From Acinetobacter baretiae (GTDB taxonomy: Bacteria > Pseudomonadota > Gammaproteobacteria > Pseudomonadales > Moraxellaceae), in contig NZ_VTDM01000004.1 in NCBI RefSeq assembly GCF_015627105.1, positions 39,505 to 103,504 on the forward strand: a stretch of 64,000 nt of DNA. Direction: 5' to 3'. This document shows, in pieces, positions 26,983-36,556 of this stretch. The notes beneath the pieces were generated by a model. It saw only the letters and a program-made list of their open reading frames with translations, did no database searches and was not told the DNA's origin. Positions within the stretch are counted from its first letter, which is position 1; every line of letters starts with the position of its first letter. Made by a program: the position numbers and the translations under genes.

Positions 26983-27852
26983 ATGACTGACAGCAGCAAT
27001 CTACCGATGCCCCTGTCTTTGTCTGCGCCAGGTGCCAACCTAGGTGCATATATCAGTAGTGTCAATCAAATTCCCATTTTAACACCAGAGCAAGAAAAAG
27101 AGCTTGCCAATCGCTATTTTTATAATCAAGATCTTGACGCTGCTAAACTGCTGGTCATGTCGCATTTACGTTTTGTGATTCATATTGCTAGAACCTATTC
27201 AGGCTACGGCTTACCCCAAGGTGATCTGATACAAGAAGGCAATTTAGGTCTTATGAAAGCTGTAAAGCGTTTCGATCCCAGTATGGGCGTGCGCTTGGTC
27301 TCATTTGCAGTACATTGGATTAAAGCCGAAATTCACGAATATGTAATTCGTAATTGGCGTATTGTTAAAATTGCCACAACGAAAGCACAACGTAAGCTAT
27401 TTTTTAACTTACGCAGTTTAAAAAAATCGAGTAAACGTCTGACATTAAAAGAAGCTGAAGCAATTGCACAAGATTTGAATGTTACAGCTGAACAAGTGTT
27501 AGAAATGGAAGGCCGTTTAACTTCATACGATGCAGCTTTTGAAAGCCAAAATGATGATGATGACGAGTCAAGCCATTACGTGTCACCCGCTTTATACCTT
27601 GAAGATAATCGTTATGATCCTGCTCGTTTAGTTGAAGATGAAGACTGGGAAGCCCAAAGTAATCATGCATTACATAATGCCATGAGTGATCTAGATGATC
27701 GTTCAAGGCAGATTTTACAACGTCGTTGGTTAGATGATGATAAATCAACGCTTCATGAGCTTGCATCTGAATATAATGTATCGGCAGAACGAATACGCCA
27801 ACTTGAGAAAAATGCCATGGAAAAAATTAAAGTGGCAATGTCTTCTAACTAA
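26983..27852 (+). CDS. rpoH: RNA polymerase heat-shock sigma factor sigma-32
   Basis: Directs transcription of chaperone and protease genes on heat shock. Region 1.2-2 contains [14 protein letters not shown], the [19 protein letters not shown] core-binding region and the 2.4 segment [24 protein letters not shown]. The RpoH-box-like stretch is near [12 protein letters not shown], and region 4.2 has the [24 protein letters not shown]. 289 aa is normal. AAGGAG lies seven bases before the ATG. The mRNA leader region (26860-26982) could fold over the start, as in E. coli, but I did not demonstrate this. Confidence 0.97.
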   Translation: MTDSSNLPMPLSLSAPGANLGAYISSVNQIPILTPEQEKELANRYFYNQDLDAAKLLVMSHLRFVIHIARTYSGYGLPQGDLIQEGNLGLMKAVKRFDPSMGVRLVSFAVHWIKAEIHEYVIRNWRIVKIATTKAQRKLFFNLRSLKKSSKRLTLKEAEAIAQDLNVTAEQVLEMEGRLTSYDAAFESQNDDDDESSHYVSPALYLEDNRYDPARLVEDEDWEAQSNHALHNAMSDLDDRSRQILQRRWLDDDKSTLHELASEYNVSAERIRQLEKNAMEKIKVAMSSN

Positions 27853-27958
27853 ATCATTTCATTCCGCTCAATTCTAAGGGATAACGATAAATGCTACCCC
27901 TTAGAGCGAATGCATGCTTATAATTATGCCTATCATCATATATTCAGGACAATAAAAG

Positions 27959-28321
27959 ATGTGGCTTGCTATTTCCGCTATTAACTTGGCCATTGCTGTA
28001 ATTTTAGGTGCATTTGGAGCACATGGGCTAAAAACACGTGCAACCGCAGAGCAATTAACATGGTGGCATACCTCAACTGAATATTTTTTCTACCATGCAC
28101 TTGGCCTACTTGCACTTGCTATATTAGTGAAAGCTGTACCAGCCTTTCCCATCAAAGCCAGCTTTATCCTCATTCAAGTGGGAATTTTATTTTTCTGTGG
28201 CTCGCTTTATTTAATGAGCGTTGGATTACCACGCATTTTAGGTGCAGTCACCCCATTTGGGGGTTTATTAATGATTTTAGGTTGGTTAGTACTTGCTTAT
28301 CATGCCATCAAACTCAATTAA
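27959..28321 (+). CDS. DUF423 family membrane protein (YgdD-like)
   Basis: 120-aa, four-helix inner membrane protein. Begins WLAISAINLAIAVILGAFGAHGLK, with the family's GAFGAHGL motif, then LTWWHTSTEYFFYHALGLL, and a last helix pair around LYLMSVGLPRILGAVTPFGGLLMILGW. These motifs are highly conserved in DUF423 (YgdD/YwdK). Function unknown. It is 106 bases after rpoH and followed by a perfect hairpin at 28332-28360. Confidence 0.9.
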   Translation: MWLAISAINLAIAVILGAFGAHGLKTRATAEQLTWWHTSTEYFFYHALGLLALAILVKAVPAFPIKASFILIQVGILFFCGSLYLMSVGLPRILGAVTPFGGLLMILGWLVLAYHAIKLN

Positions 28322-28331
28322 CTCTATGCAA

Positions 28332-28360
28332 TTTAAGAACAGTGTTTTACTGTTCTTAAA
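28332..28360. terminator. Hairpin after the DUF423 gene
   Basis: Perfect 11-bp stem TTTAAGAACAG / CTGTTCTTAAA with a seven-base loop, but no clean T-run. Likely transcript end. The rest of the gap up to 28487 shows nothing else. Confidence 0.55.
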
Positions 28361-28487
28361 GGTACCAACGTTTTAAAAGCAAAGAAAATTCAACATTAAA
28401 ACAATGAGTCAATACGGCATGTTTATATTTTCATTTTAAAGTGAACTTCTACTTCATGGTTAAAGAGAAATTTTATATCACACGGTT

Positions 28488-28919
28488 CTATTTATAATTG
28501 TGTAGTCTTTTACGTCTTCGCCCGAGCCAAATGTGGCAAGGTAAAAAGAAAACAATAAAAATACCGACCCAAATATGGATGATTTTTACGAGAGCAATCC
28601 AAGTTTCAGCACTATAGTATAAGCCCACACCACTTAAAGCCAATAACAACATAAATACCAATATAGATATTCCTGATGTCAAATTACGTTTGGTCTCTAA
28701 AGATCGTTGAATATGTATAGGAATCAATGTACCAATCAAAATTAGCATCAAGCTGGCACATATTCCATGTACTTTTAAGCTATACACCGTAAACTCACTA
28801 GGATCATACTTTTTCCAATCTTGGCTATAAGCAAAGTACAGCCCTGTTACACTAAGTACTGCCCAAATGATATATAAAGTATATTTGTGAATTTTAGGGA
28901 GTCGAATTGATGTATTCAC
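28488..28919 (-). CDS. Four-helix membrane protein, likely b-type cytochrome of the flavin module
   Basis: 143 aa with four transmembrane helices (about 12-31, 50-70, 84-102, 112-131). His residues fall inside or at the ends of the helices: His11, His51, His69, His115, His129. The spacing of His51/His115 and His69/His129 would permit two haem ligand pairs, as in small cytochrome b subunits. Positive tail (GRRRKRLH) at the C-terminus. The start is GTG at 28919 with AAGGA six bases before it. It is the last gene of a unit with apbE and the FMN-binding protein, so it probably delivers electrons across the membrane to the flavoprotein. Haem binding is inference. Confidence 0.65.
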   Translation of the reverse strand: MNTSIRLPKIHKYTLYIIWAVLSVTGLYFAYSQDWKKYDPSEFTVYSLKVHGICASLMLILIGTLIPIHIQRSLETKRNLTSGISILVFMLLLALSGVGLYYSAETWIALVKIIHIWVGIFIVFFLPCHIWLGRRRKRLHNYK

Positions 28920-28935
28920 GATGCATCCTTCATGT

Positions 28936-29781
28936 CTATGTAATCAATACCTGTGCACCAAAGCGCTTAAAACATACATGCTCTGTATTTTTCGCCAACA
29001 CCAAGACTTTGGTTAAAGCATCTGCCAACCAAGCTTGAGGTGCAAGTACTGTAAAATTTTTCTCTGTAAAGACTGAACTATGCGTCAAGGGATGAATAAA
29101 ATGTGATACTGCATTTTTTTTATAGATTCTTTTCGAAAAATAACTTCCAGATGTGGCAATTGCACCATTGGATAAATATCCCATAGATTGCATATACTGA
29201 GGTTGACTAGAATCTCGAAGGTAAATCTGTTCTGTCATATCCCCTACAACCCGTAAATCACCACCTGCATTGACTACAGCATTTTTTATTCCAAGAGATC
29301 TTAATTGATGTATAGCAAGGTCTACGGCAAAACCTTTGGCAATGCCACCTAAATCTAAACACAAAGGTTGTTTAAATCGTATTTTATTTTCAGGCAACAA
29401 CATTACATCTTGCTGTGAAACATCAATATGATTAAATGTTTGGTGAAAATGATGCTTTGGCAAAAAACCATATTCAATTAAAGTGGGTGCAATAGTACAG
29501 TCAAACAAACCATGAGAATGATCATATATTTTTTTTGCACGTTGCAATAGCGCATACAGCCACGGATCTGTTTGAATATCACTCAAATGTGCTCGTGCAT
29601 TTAATTGATTTAGCGCACTAGATTCATCGTGAAAACTCATTAAAGATTGAACTTTTTGAATGACTTCATATGCTTTTGAAATCGCAAAATGAATCTGTTC
29701 AACTGATTTTTTGGTACCTGATAAAGCAACATGTATCTCTACATATGTACCTAGCAAAGGGCTAGAACGACTTATTTTAAT
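28936..29781 (-). CDS. apbE: FAD:protein FMN transferase (ApbE family)
   Basis: Attaches FMN from FAD covalently to a Thr/Ser of a target flavoprotein. Family motifs: LGTYVEI near the N-terminus, SLMSFHDESSALNQLN, LDLGGIAKGFAVD, VNAGGDLR, and ADALTKVLVLA at the C-terminus (Mg-binding). No in-frame ATG exists at the family N-terminus. A TTG at 29757 would cut off the conserved RSSPLLGT segment and has no Shine-Dalgarno. An ATT at 29781, overlapping the stop of the upstream gene, has GGAG eight bases before it and restores the segment, so I place the start there. No signal peptide is seen in either case. The neighbour's SGAT motif is its probable substrate. Confidence 0.82.
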   Translation of the reverse strand: MKISRSSPLLGTYVEIHVALSGTKKSVEQIHFAISKAYEVIQKVQSLMSFHDESSALNQLNARAHLSDIQTDPWLYALLQRAKKIYDHSHGLFDCTIAPTLIEYGFLPKHHFHQTFNHIDVSQQDVMLLPENKIRFKQPLCLDLGGIAKGFAVDLAIHQLRSLGIKNAVVNAGGDLRVVGDMTEQIYLRDSSQPQYMQSMGYLSNGAIATSGSYFSKRIYKKNAVSHFIHPLTHSSVFTEKNFTVLAPQAWLADALTKVLVLAKNTEHVCFKRFGAQVLIT

Positions 29782-30296
29782 GACTTTAACTCCATTGCAT
29801 AAAGTGCCATTGCACGATGTACACCATCTGTTAAATGCTTGGAAGATAATGTGGCACCACTAATATTTTTAATATCTTTTCCCAACGTCAAAGCAGAATT
29901 TGCAGTTTTACCTATAAATTGATCACGCCATGATGCATTTCTAACTTGATCACCATAGGTTTCTGTATATTGCATCACTTCAATTTGTTTAATACTGCCA
30001 TTTGAATGAATTCCAACAGCGTAAGTAATCATTTCATGTTTACCAATCACCTGATCTATTACTAACCAATCTCCTTCTTTAGTTTTATAGATTTGGTCTG
30101 TCTTTAGTGCTGAATCAATTCCTGAAATTTGTCTCAGTTGTTTCAATTGCTCTGGTTTTAAATGTAGATCCTCTTTAACAAGCATTTGATTTGGAAAAAT
30201 CACTTGTTTAACTTGATCTGTAGTGAGATAGATTGTTGCATGCGAGACAATAGGCGTAACAAGTAATGCTGTACCCAAACAAGTGGTCCATTTCAT
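29772..30296 (-). CDS. Periplasmic FMN-binding domain protein (covalent flavin carrier)
   Basis: 174 aa with an N-terminal signal peptide (1-20, cleaved near SHA-TIY). The C-terminal half is an FMN_bind domain like NqrC/RnfG, ending in DIKNISGATLSS (Asp141, Ser146-Thr149). This is the ApbE recognition pattern, with Thr149 the expected flavinylation site. The next two genes are apbE and a cytochrome b-like protein. The set looks like a small extracytoplasmic electron-transfer chain. A Fur box sits about 100 bases upstream in the divergent region, so iron control is plausible. Confidence 0.85.
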   Translation of the reverse strand: MKWTTCLGTALLVTPIVSHATIYLTTDQVKQVIFPNQMLVKEDLHLKPEQLKQLRQISGIDSALKTDQIYKTKEGDWLVIDQVIGKHEMITYAVGIHSNGSIKQIEVMQYTETYGDQVRNASWRDQFIGKTANSALTLGKDIKNISGATLSSKHLTDGVHRAMALYAMELKSLK

Positions 30297-30393
30297 AATG
30301 ACTCATCTTTATGTTTTTATTGGGGCTATATTTTTGATAGCGTATCTTAAACAACCATTAAAAAAATGCGTAAAAATTAATAAAAAATTAAGG

Positions 30394-30412
30394 AAAAATG
30401 ATAATCATTACC
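30394..30412. promoter_or_regulatory. Fur box between the flavin module and the outer-membrane protein gene
   Basis: AAAAATGATAATCATTACC matches 16 of 19 positions of the classical GATAATGATAATCATTATC inverted repeat, with the central ATGATAATCATTA intact. It lies 25 bases before the ATG at 30437 and about 98 bases before the FMN-binding gene start, so it may repress either or both under iron-replete conditions. Confidence 0.75.
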
Positions 30413-30436
30413 ACTCAATAAAAAAGAGTAACTAAA

Positions 30437-31354
30437 ATGCCACAATTTTCAGTCAAAAAGACGATCTTTGCTGTATGCCTTGCATGCAATATTGGCCATA
30501 CAACACATGCTGGTGAAGGACTTTTTGGGTTTTTATATACATTAGACACACAACCTAAAGGCACTTATGAGTTTGAACAACGTGCAGATGTTACCCATGG
30601 TCAACAAACAGGATCATACAACTTAGGCGTGTACCGTACCGCAATCGAATATGGTTTATCTGATAATTTACAAATCGCAGGCTACCTAAACGCATACTCT
30701 ATACAAGCAAAGAAAAACTATACCAATCCAGATATGTGTGATGGCGATAAAAATCCATGCAATGCCGGATTCGGTGTACCATCAAGTGCTCATGATGCTG
30801 ACTCATATAGAAAATTCACAGTCGATGGTGGTTCATTAGAATTAATTTGGCGAGCAATTAACCCCGTCACATCTCCTGTTGGGGTAGGTGTATATATCGA
30901 ACCGACCTTAGGCCGACTTGAAGATTCACTTGAATTGCGCCTTTTACTGCAATCTAACTTTTTAGATGATCGCCTTATTGTTGCATTGAATTTACTCTAC
31001 GAACCTGAAAAAGAAAAATACGATAATGCAGGAACAATTCGTAATTCGATGGGTGATATTTTGTATGGTGCAAGTTATCGTTTTGCACCGAATTGGTCGG
31101 CAGGTATAGAGGGTCGATTACATACCGATCATGATGGATATTTCTGGAATGAGCACACACAAACGGCGCACTTTATTGGCCCGACTGTACACTATGCATC
31201 TCAAAAATGGTGGGCGACTGCAGCATGGAGATATCAACTCGAAGGTAAATGTTTTGCTGACGGTACTGCAGATTGCGCAACAGGTTACAACAAAGTATCA
31301 GACAATCATGGACGTAACCAATTTGTAGTTAAATTTGGCCTACCCTTTGGTTAA
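30437..31354 (+). CDS. Outer-membrane beta-barrel-like protein (DUF6662-like)
   Basis: 305 aa with a signal peptide ending at about residue 25 (THA-GEG). The mature sequence starts EGLFGFLYTLDTQPKGTYEFEQ, which resembles the DUF6662 family, and continues as alternating hydrophobic/polar strands typical of a barrel (YRTAIEYGLSDNLQIAGYLNAY, GASYRFAPNWSAGIEGR, WWATAAWRYQ). The last strand ends in aromatic/hydrophobic residues (FVVKFGLPFG). Four Cys in two loops (DMCDGDKNPCN; KCFADGTADC) could form disulfides. The Fur box just upstream implies iron-dependent expression. Substrate unknown; a pore or sensor role is guesswork. Confidence 0.7.
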   Translation: MPQFSVKKTIFAVCLACNIGHTTHAGEGLFGFLYTLDTQPKGTYEFEQRADVTHGQQTGSYNLGVYRTAIEYGLSDNLQIAGYLNAYSIQAKKNYTNPDMCDGDKNPCNAGFGVPSSAHDADSYRKFTVDGGSLELIWRAINPVTSPVGVGVYIEPTLGRLEDSLELRLLLQSNFLDDRLIVALNLLYEPEKEKYDNAGTIRNSMGDILYGASYRFAPNWSAGIEGRLHTDHDGYFWNEHTQTAHFIGPTVHYASQKWWATAAWRYQLEGKCFADGTADCATGYNKVSDNHGRNQFVVKFGLPFG

Positions 31355-31363
31355 TCTAAAATC

Positions 31364-31397
31364 AAGCCTCTGAGATAAATCATCTCATGGGCTTTTA
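31364..31397 (+). terminator. Terminator between the outer-membrane protein gene and the DinB-like gene
   Basis: AAGCCtctGAGAT / ATCTCatgGGCTT interrupted stem followed by TT; lies between convergent genes. Confidence 0.65.
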
Positions 31398-31412
31398 TAC
31401 GGCATTCAGCTA

Positions 31413-31919
31413 TTAAGCTTTAGATTTTTCTTCAACAAGCATGTATACCAAATCAATTTCAGGACAGCTATATCCCAATTGTGTCAATGCTGCCGTCACT
31501 TGTCCTCTATGATGTGTCCCGTGATTAAATACATGTAGCAATGTTGAGCCATACGGTAAACAATAATGGTGTCCCATAGAGGATTTATAATTTAAATCAC
31601 TTTGTAAAAGAGACACAGATACCCTATCAATAAAATGATCCCACTGCTGTGCTTTTTCTTGCAAGCCGTGCATTAAATCTATTTTATTGTGCAATACGAT
31701 TTGATTTAAACGCCACTGAGGTGGTGCTAATTGATTAAACCGAGCAAACCATAATGATTCACCGACATACAAATGATTGAGCGTACCTAAAATACTTTGA
31801 AAAAATAAGCCTTGTGCTTGTGTAAAATGATCTATTGACACATGCTTAAGTGTGTCATTTAAACGGGCTGTTGCCCAAACATGGTAACGTGCAAGCTGTT
31901 TGAATACCGTAATGTCCAA
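31413..31919 (-). CDS. DinB/YfiT-like metalloprotein
   Basis: Four-helix bundle DinB superfamily protein of about 168 aa. Begins DITVFKQLARYHVWATARL and has LNHLYVGESLWF (first metal His) and LLHVFNHGTHHRGQ (two further His), the usual three-His metal site. Family members bind Zn or Ni and some act as thiol-dependent transferases; this one's role is unknown. No ATG is available. AAGGTGG is five bases before a TTG at 31919, which I prefer; a GTG at 31928 is possible. Downstream of lysE in the same direction with a gap of 18 bases. Confidence 0.8.
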   Translation of the reverse strand: MDITVFKQLARYHVWATARLNDTLKHVSIDHFTQAQGLFFQSILGTLNHLYVGESLWFARFNQLAPPQWRLNQIVLHNKIDLMHGLQEKAQQWDHFIDRVSVSLLQSDLNYKSSMGHHYCLPYGSTLLHVFNHGTHHRGQVTAALTQLGYSCPEIDLVYMLVEEKSKA

Positions 31920-31937
31920 AAAAACCACCTTTTTTTA

Positions 31938-32528
31938 TTATGTAAGATAGGAATATATGACTGTAAGCAATAAAATAATTGCCATACTCTTAAAAAATAT
32001 AGACTTTTTAAGTGATGTATTTAAGATTTGATCTAAATAACTCCCCAGCATTAACCATGGTATACACCCTAGTATCGACATCATCAAAGCGGTTAAAAAC
32101 ACATACCCATACCCCATATCTGCTTTTACATAGGTTGCCGCTGCTGCACTACAAATAATCCATGCTTTAGGATTTACCCACTGAAATAACGCCACACTCA
32201 TAAAACCAAATTGTTTAATTTTTGCATGCCCATCTACAAGTTTATCGTTGATATTCATATTAAAAACACCATAACAAACATAGAGTAAAAATATAAAGCT
32301 TGTTAGAGATAAAAGATAATGTGCATAAATATTTTGATTTAAATAGCTTAAAACCACACCACTCAAGACCAACATTATAGAAAAACCAATACAAATTCCC
32401 AAAAGTACAGGAAGTGCACCTATAACACCTGATCGATGGGTGGCAAGAATTAAAATAATATTGTTTGGGCCAGGTGTCACTGAGGCAATAAAACAAAAAA
32501 TCGCTAAACCCACATAGAAGCTCAGCAT
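31938..32528 (-). CDS. LysE/RhtB family amino-acid exporter
   Basis: 196 aa with about six membrane helices. The N-terminal family signature is FIASVTPGPNNIILILATHRSG, with a following GICIGFSIMLVLSGV helix. It also keeps WVNPKAWIICSAAA, a second RhtB-family marker. Exports a hydrophobic or polar amino acid or derivative by proton exchange; the specificity cannot be read. Next gene downstream is the DinB-like gene. Start at the ATG at 32528. Confidence 0.87.
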   Translation of the reverse strand: MLSFYVGLAIFCFIASVTPGPNNIILILATHRSGVIGALPVLLGICIGFSIMLVLSGVVLSYLNQNIYAHYLLSLTSFIFLLYVCYGVFNMNINDKLVDGHAKIKQFGFMSVALFQWVNPKAWIICSAAAATYVKADMGYGYVFLTALMMSILGCIPWLMLGSYLDQILNTSLKKSIFFKSMAIILLLTVIYSYLT

Positions 32529-32644
32529 AAAATTCCCTCGTTTGACCGTTTTATATCACATGTTTTCAAACAACATGTACTCAAAGCACATGCTGTTTTT
32601 AATGATGAAGACAGCTTAATCATTCTAAAAAAAGTATGAATGCA

Positions 32645-33601
32645 CTATACAGTCACAGGTGTAAATACATCTTTGCCATCTAGATAAGCTTTTATATTAT
32701 CAGAGACTAAATCTGCCATAGCTTGACGGGTTTCATATGTTCCACTTGCATAGTGTGGCGTTAAAATCACCTGATCCATTGTCAGTAATGGACTATCCAC
32801 ACATGGCTCAACCTCAAAAACATCTAAACCTGCTCCAGCGATTTGTCCTGTTTGTAAACTATAAATCAATGCTTGTTGATCAATCACAGAGCCACGAGCA
32901 ATATTCACCACAAAAGCAGTCTTTTTCATTTGAGATAATATTTCTGCATTTAAAATATGCTGTGTTTGCCCTGTGCTTGGCAAAGCTAAAATCAATACAT
33001 CTGCTTGCTTGGCCAATTCACTCACCGTATCGACATAACAGTATGAAACATGCTCTTTTTTACTTCGGTTATGATAGATAATTTCCATATCTGCTGCGGC
33101 TGCACGTTTGGCAATCGCTTCTCCAATATTTCCCATCCCTAAAATAGCACATACTTTTCTTGCCGTATTTTTGGTTAATGGATACTCGCCATGTGCCCAT
33201 GCCCCTGTTCTGACAAAACGATCTGCTTGTAATAATTGTCTAGATAGTGCGTATGTCATCATCATGGCAGTATCTGCAACACAATCATTCAATACATTAG
33301 GTGTGTTGGTAACAATAATGTTTTTTTGGTTTGCATAGGCGACATCAATACTGTCGAAACCAACACCAAAGCTTGCGATAAGTTTTAATGAAGGCAACTG
33401 ATCAATGACTTCCGCACGAATACCTACACTATTACTTGTCGCAACCACTTGAAATTCATGACCATGTTGTTTTAGAAACTCAGTTGGCTGAGCTTCTAAT
33501 ATCAATTGATGAACGGTGTTAAATTGTGCTTGTAATGCTTCAATATAAATATCAGACTGTTTTCCCATAAGTAATATTTTTATATCTATTTTGCCAGACA
33601 T
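32645..33601 (-). CDS. D-isomer specific 2-hydroxyacid dehydrogenase
   Basis: NAD(P)H-dependent reductase/dehydrogenase of 2-oxo or 2-hydroxy acids, resembling glyoxylate/hydroxypyruvate reductases. The Rossmann loop is ILGMGNIGEAIA, the catalytic Arg is in NIARGSV, the Glu is in VFEVEP, and the His is in LTPHYASGT. 318 aa from the ATG at 33601, chosen because GGAG lies six bases ahead; an ATG four codons earlier (33613) lacks a ribosome binding site. Substrate unknown. A 116-base gap with imperfect ACATG repeats lies between it and lysE. Confidence 0.88.
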   Translation of the reverse strand: MSGKIDIKILLMGKQSDIYIEALQAQFNTVHQLILEAQPTEFLKQHGHEFQVVATSNSVGIRAEVIDQLPSLKLIASFGVGFDSIDVAYANQKNIIVTNTPNVLNDCVADTAMMMTYALSRQLLQADRFVRTGAWAHGEYPLTKNTARKVCAILGMGNIGEAIAKRAAAADMEIIYHNRSKKEHVSYCYVDTVSELAKQADVLILALPSTGQTQHILNAEILSQMKKTAFVVNIARGSVIDQQALIYSLQTGQIAGAGLDVFEVEPCVDSPLLTMDQVILTPHYASGTYETRQAMADLVSDNIKAYLDGKDVFTPVTV

Positions 33602-33869
33602 ACTCTGCTCCATTTTTTAAAGGTTGGTTTTATTTCTTTATTTGACTATGCCTTAAAAAATGAATGTATGCCATATCTAAGCTTTAAAATGATCAAAATA
33701 ATCTCAAAGATAACAAGACAATGGAACTTGTTAAATCAATAAAAAACCACCGATCAAACACTTTTGTTCTTTGCTTAATACATCACTATTTACAGAACCT
33801 ATTTATTCAGTGTCATTTATAGTAAAGTCACTTCAGACTGTTTTTATTTTTTAAATTGAAGGCCTACTT

Positions 33870-36509
33870 GTGTCAACACTCAATGAAATTTTTGAAAATA
33901 TTGCCACACATACTCCAATGATGCAGCAATATCTCAATGTAAAAATCCAACACCCTCATAGTTTATTATTTTATAGAATGGGTGATTTCTACGAATTATT
34001 TTTTGATGATGCAAAAAAGGCAGCAAAGTTACTTGGTATTACCCTTACTCATCGTGGCAAAAGTAACGGCGACCCTATTCCTATGGCAGGTGTGCCGTAT
34101 CATGCTGCAGAAGGTTACTTGGCGCGTTTGGTTAAACGTGGCGAAACGGTGGCCATTTGCGAACAAGTAGGCGAAGTTACAGGCAAAGGGCCTGTCGATC
34201 GTCAAGTTGTTCGTATACTCACCCCCGGTACACTAACAGATGATGCACTCTTAAATAGCACCCAAACGTCTAATTTGGTTGCACTTAGCATTAAACACAA
34301 TCAAGTTGGCCTTGCTTTACTTGATTTAAGCTCGAGTTTATTTAAAGTCCAACAAATTGATTTTAAACCTGAATTATTAGGCATTGAATTATCTCGACTC
34401 ATGCCAAGTGAAATTTTAATTGATGAAGACTTAATTGACCAAAACATTATAGATTTGATCAAAAAACAACAAGAATGCCCCATCACACAACGACCAAATG
34501 TCGATTTTAATATCAACAATGCCTATAAAACGCTATGTGATCAATTTAATGTTTCAACACTCGCAGGCTTTGGTATAGAGGCACTGCCTCTCGCTCAAGC
34601 TGCTGCAGCCGCACTCATTCACTATGCCAAAGAAACTCAAAAAACAGCTCTTCCACATATTCAAACTATACATGTAGAACAAAGCCAAGACTTTATTGCA
34701 CTTGACCCTGTCACACGGCGTAACTTAGAGATTATTGATCCATTGTTTGAACACGGTACATCTTTATTTGGTTTGATTAATGATTGTCAAACTGCAATGG
34801 GGGCACGTTTATTACGTCGTACACTCATGCAACCTTTAAGAGATACTGCCATATTAGAACAGCGACTAAATGCAATTCATCACATGCTCGAATATGACCA
34901 TGAACACAATATTCGCCTTCCACTTAAACATATTGGCGACATTGAACGTGTGTTGAGCCGAGTTGCTTTAGGCACAGCTAGACCTCGTGATTTAGTTTTA
35001 ATTAGACAAGCTTGCACACAACTTCCAGAACTTAAACACACACTTGAGCCCTTACTTAGATTAACATCTGCCACTACTTTACTGAGCAATTTGGCGCAAG
35101 ATATTGGTGATTTTGAATCATTGCATCAATATTTGTCCGCTGCCATTGTAGAAACACCTCCAGTATTGTTGCGTGATGGACAAGTCATTGCAGAGGGCTT
35201 TGACACCGAACTTGATGAGCTACGTAAAATACGGGATCATGCAGGACAGTTTTTAATTGATCTTGAGATCAAAGAAAAGCAAGAAACAGGCATTTCAACA
35301 TTAAAAATTAACTACAATCGAGTCAGTGGTTACTACATCGAATTATCACGTACGCAAGCAGAACAAGCACCTACTCACTATATTCGCAGACAAACGCTTA
35401 AAAATGTTGAACGTTATATCACTCCTGAATTGAAAGCTTTTGAAGATAAAGTCTTATCAAGTGAATCACGTGCATTAGCACGTGAAAAAATGCTTTTTGA
35501 ACAAATACTTGAACAGCTTCGCAGTCATTTAACCCAATTACAATCGATGAGCAATGCCATTGCTCAATTAGATGTATTAAGTAATTTTGCACATCAAGCC
35601 CGTATGAAAAATTGGGTACAGCCCGATTTTACAATAGAAACAGGAATACACATTACCGCAGGTCGTCATCCTGTGGTCGAATCACTCAACAAAACACCTT
35701 TTACACCCAATAGCACACATTTAGATCATCAACATCGGTTAGCCATTATTACAGGGCCAAATATGGGGGGGAAATCCACCTTTATGCGCCAAACTGCACT
35801 CATTGCCTTATTGGCACATTGTGGGAGCTTTGTTCCTGCCGAACATGCCACACTTGGCCCAATAGACCGTATTTTTACTCGTATTGGTTCTGCAGATGAT
35901 CTGTCTACAGGTAAATCAACATTTATGGTTGAAATGACGGAAACATCTCAAATTCTACATCATGCCACGCCTCAGTCTTTGGTACTCATGGACGAAGTTG
36001 GGCGTGGTACAAGTACTTACGATGGTCTTTCTTTGGCTTGGGCATGTGTACTTGATTTATCTAAACGTATTAAATGCTTATGTTTATTTGCAACACACTA
36101 TTTTGAACTCACCGAGCTTGGAACAGACTCCAATATAGACAACTATCATGTCACAGCCAAAGAAATTAATGGTCACCTTATTTTACTTCATAAAGTCCAC
36201 ACAGGGCCTGCAAGTCAAAGTCATGGCTTACAAGTGGCAAAATTGGCAGGAATTCCAAACAATGTCATTAAAGAGGCACAAAAAAAGCTTAAGGTTTTAG
36301 AAAAACAGCAACTTCAGCCACCTTCAACGGTACAGCAGAATGATTTATTTCATTCAAATGAGCTCACCATACCTGAGGTGATCGAAAAAGTCGTTCATAT
36401 TGAACATCCTTCACGCATCGATCAGTCGATTCGTGATTTAGATATTGATGATATGACTCCCAAACAAGCATTAGAAATGCTTTATCAATTGAAATCGATT
36501 GTGAAATAA
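33870..36509 (+). CDS. mutS: DNA mismatch repair ATPase MutS
   Basis: Recognises base mismatches and small loops and recruits MutL. The mismatch-wedge FYE motif (Phe40-Tyr41-Glu42) is in [10 protein letters not shown]. Walker [10 protein letters not shown] is near residue 628, Walker [17 protein letters not shown] near 705, and [11 protein letters not shown] follows. The C-terminal tetramerisation helix is present, with 879 aa in total. The start is a GTG at 33870 with GAAGG seven bases upstream. The 256-base upstream gap shows no obvious promoter. Followed by a perfect hairpin and then, beyond a small minus-strand gene, fdxA. Confidence 0.97.
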   Translation: MSTLNEIFENIATHTPMMQQYLNVKIQHPHSLLFYRMGDFYELFFDDAKKAAKLLGITLTHRGKSNGDPIPMAGVPYHAAEGYLARLVKRGETVAICEQVGEVTGKGPVDRQVVRILTPGTLTDDALLNSTQTSNLVALSIKHNQVGLALLDLSSSLFKVQQIDFKPELLGIELSRLMPSEILIDEDLIDQNIIDLIKKQQECPITQRPNVDFNINNAYKTLCDQFNVSTLAGFGIEALPLAQAAAAALIHYAKETQKTALPHIQTIHVEQSQDFIALDPVTRRNLEIIDPLFEHGTSLFGLINDCQTAMGARLLRRTLMQPLRDTAILEQRLNAIHHMLEYDHEHNIRLPLKHIGDIERVLSRVALGTARPRDLVLIRQACTQLPELKHTLEPLLRLTSATTLLSNLAQDIGDFESLHQYLSAAIVETPPVLLRDGQVIAEGFDTELDELRKIRDHAGQFLIDLEIKEKQETGISTLKINYNRVSGYYIELSRTQAEQAPTHYIRRQTLKNVERYITPELKAFEDKVLSSESRALAREKMLFEQILEQLRSHLTQLQSMSNAIAQLDVLSNFAHQARMKNWVQPDFTIETGIHITAGRHPVVESLNKTPFTPNSTHLDHQHRLAIITGPNMGGKSTFMRQTALIALLAHCGSFVPAEHATLGPIDRIFTRIGSADDLSTGKSTFMVEMTETSQILHHATPQSLVLMDEVGRGTSTYDGLSLAWACVLDLSKRIKCLCLFATHYFELTELGTDSNIDNYHVTAKEINGHLILLHKVHTGPASQSHGLQVAKLAGIPNNVIKEAQKKLKVLEKQQLQPPSTVQQNDLFHSNELTIPEVIEKVVHIEHPSRIDQSIRDLDIDDMTPKQALEMLYQLKSIVK

Positions 36510-36516
36510 AAGCAAT

Positions 36517-36548
36517 ATCTCGTATTGATCATTACATCAATACGAGAT
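36517..36548. terminator. Hairpin between mutS and the convergent small gene
   Basis: Perfect 13-bp stem ATCTCGTATTGAT / ATCAATACGAGAT with a six-base loop; no T-run, so an imperfect or bidirectional terminator. Confidence 0.6.
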
Positions 36549-36556
36549 TCGATATA

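Noticed and set aside
32529..32644. Repeated ACATG words between lysE and the dehydrogenase gene
   Set aside because: Imperfect, short and AT-rich; no array, no clear terminator or operator.
34301..34519. Antisense frames inside mutS
   Set aside because: Short shadows of the MutS coding frame.
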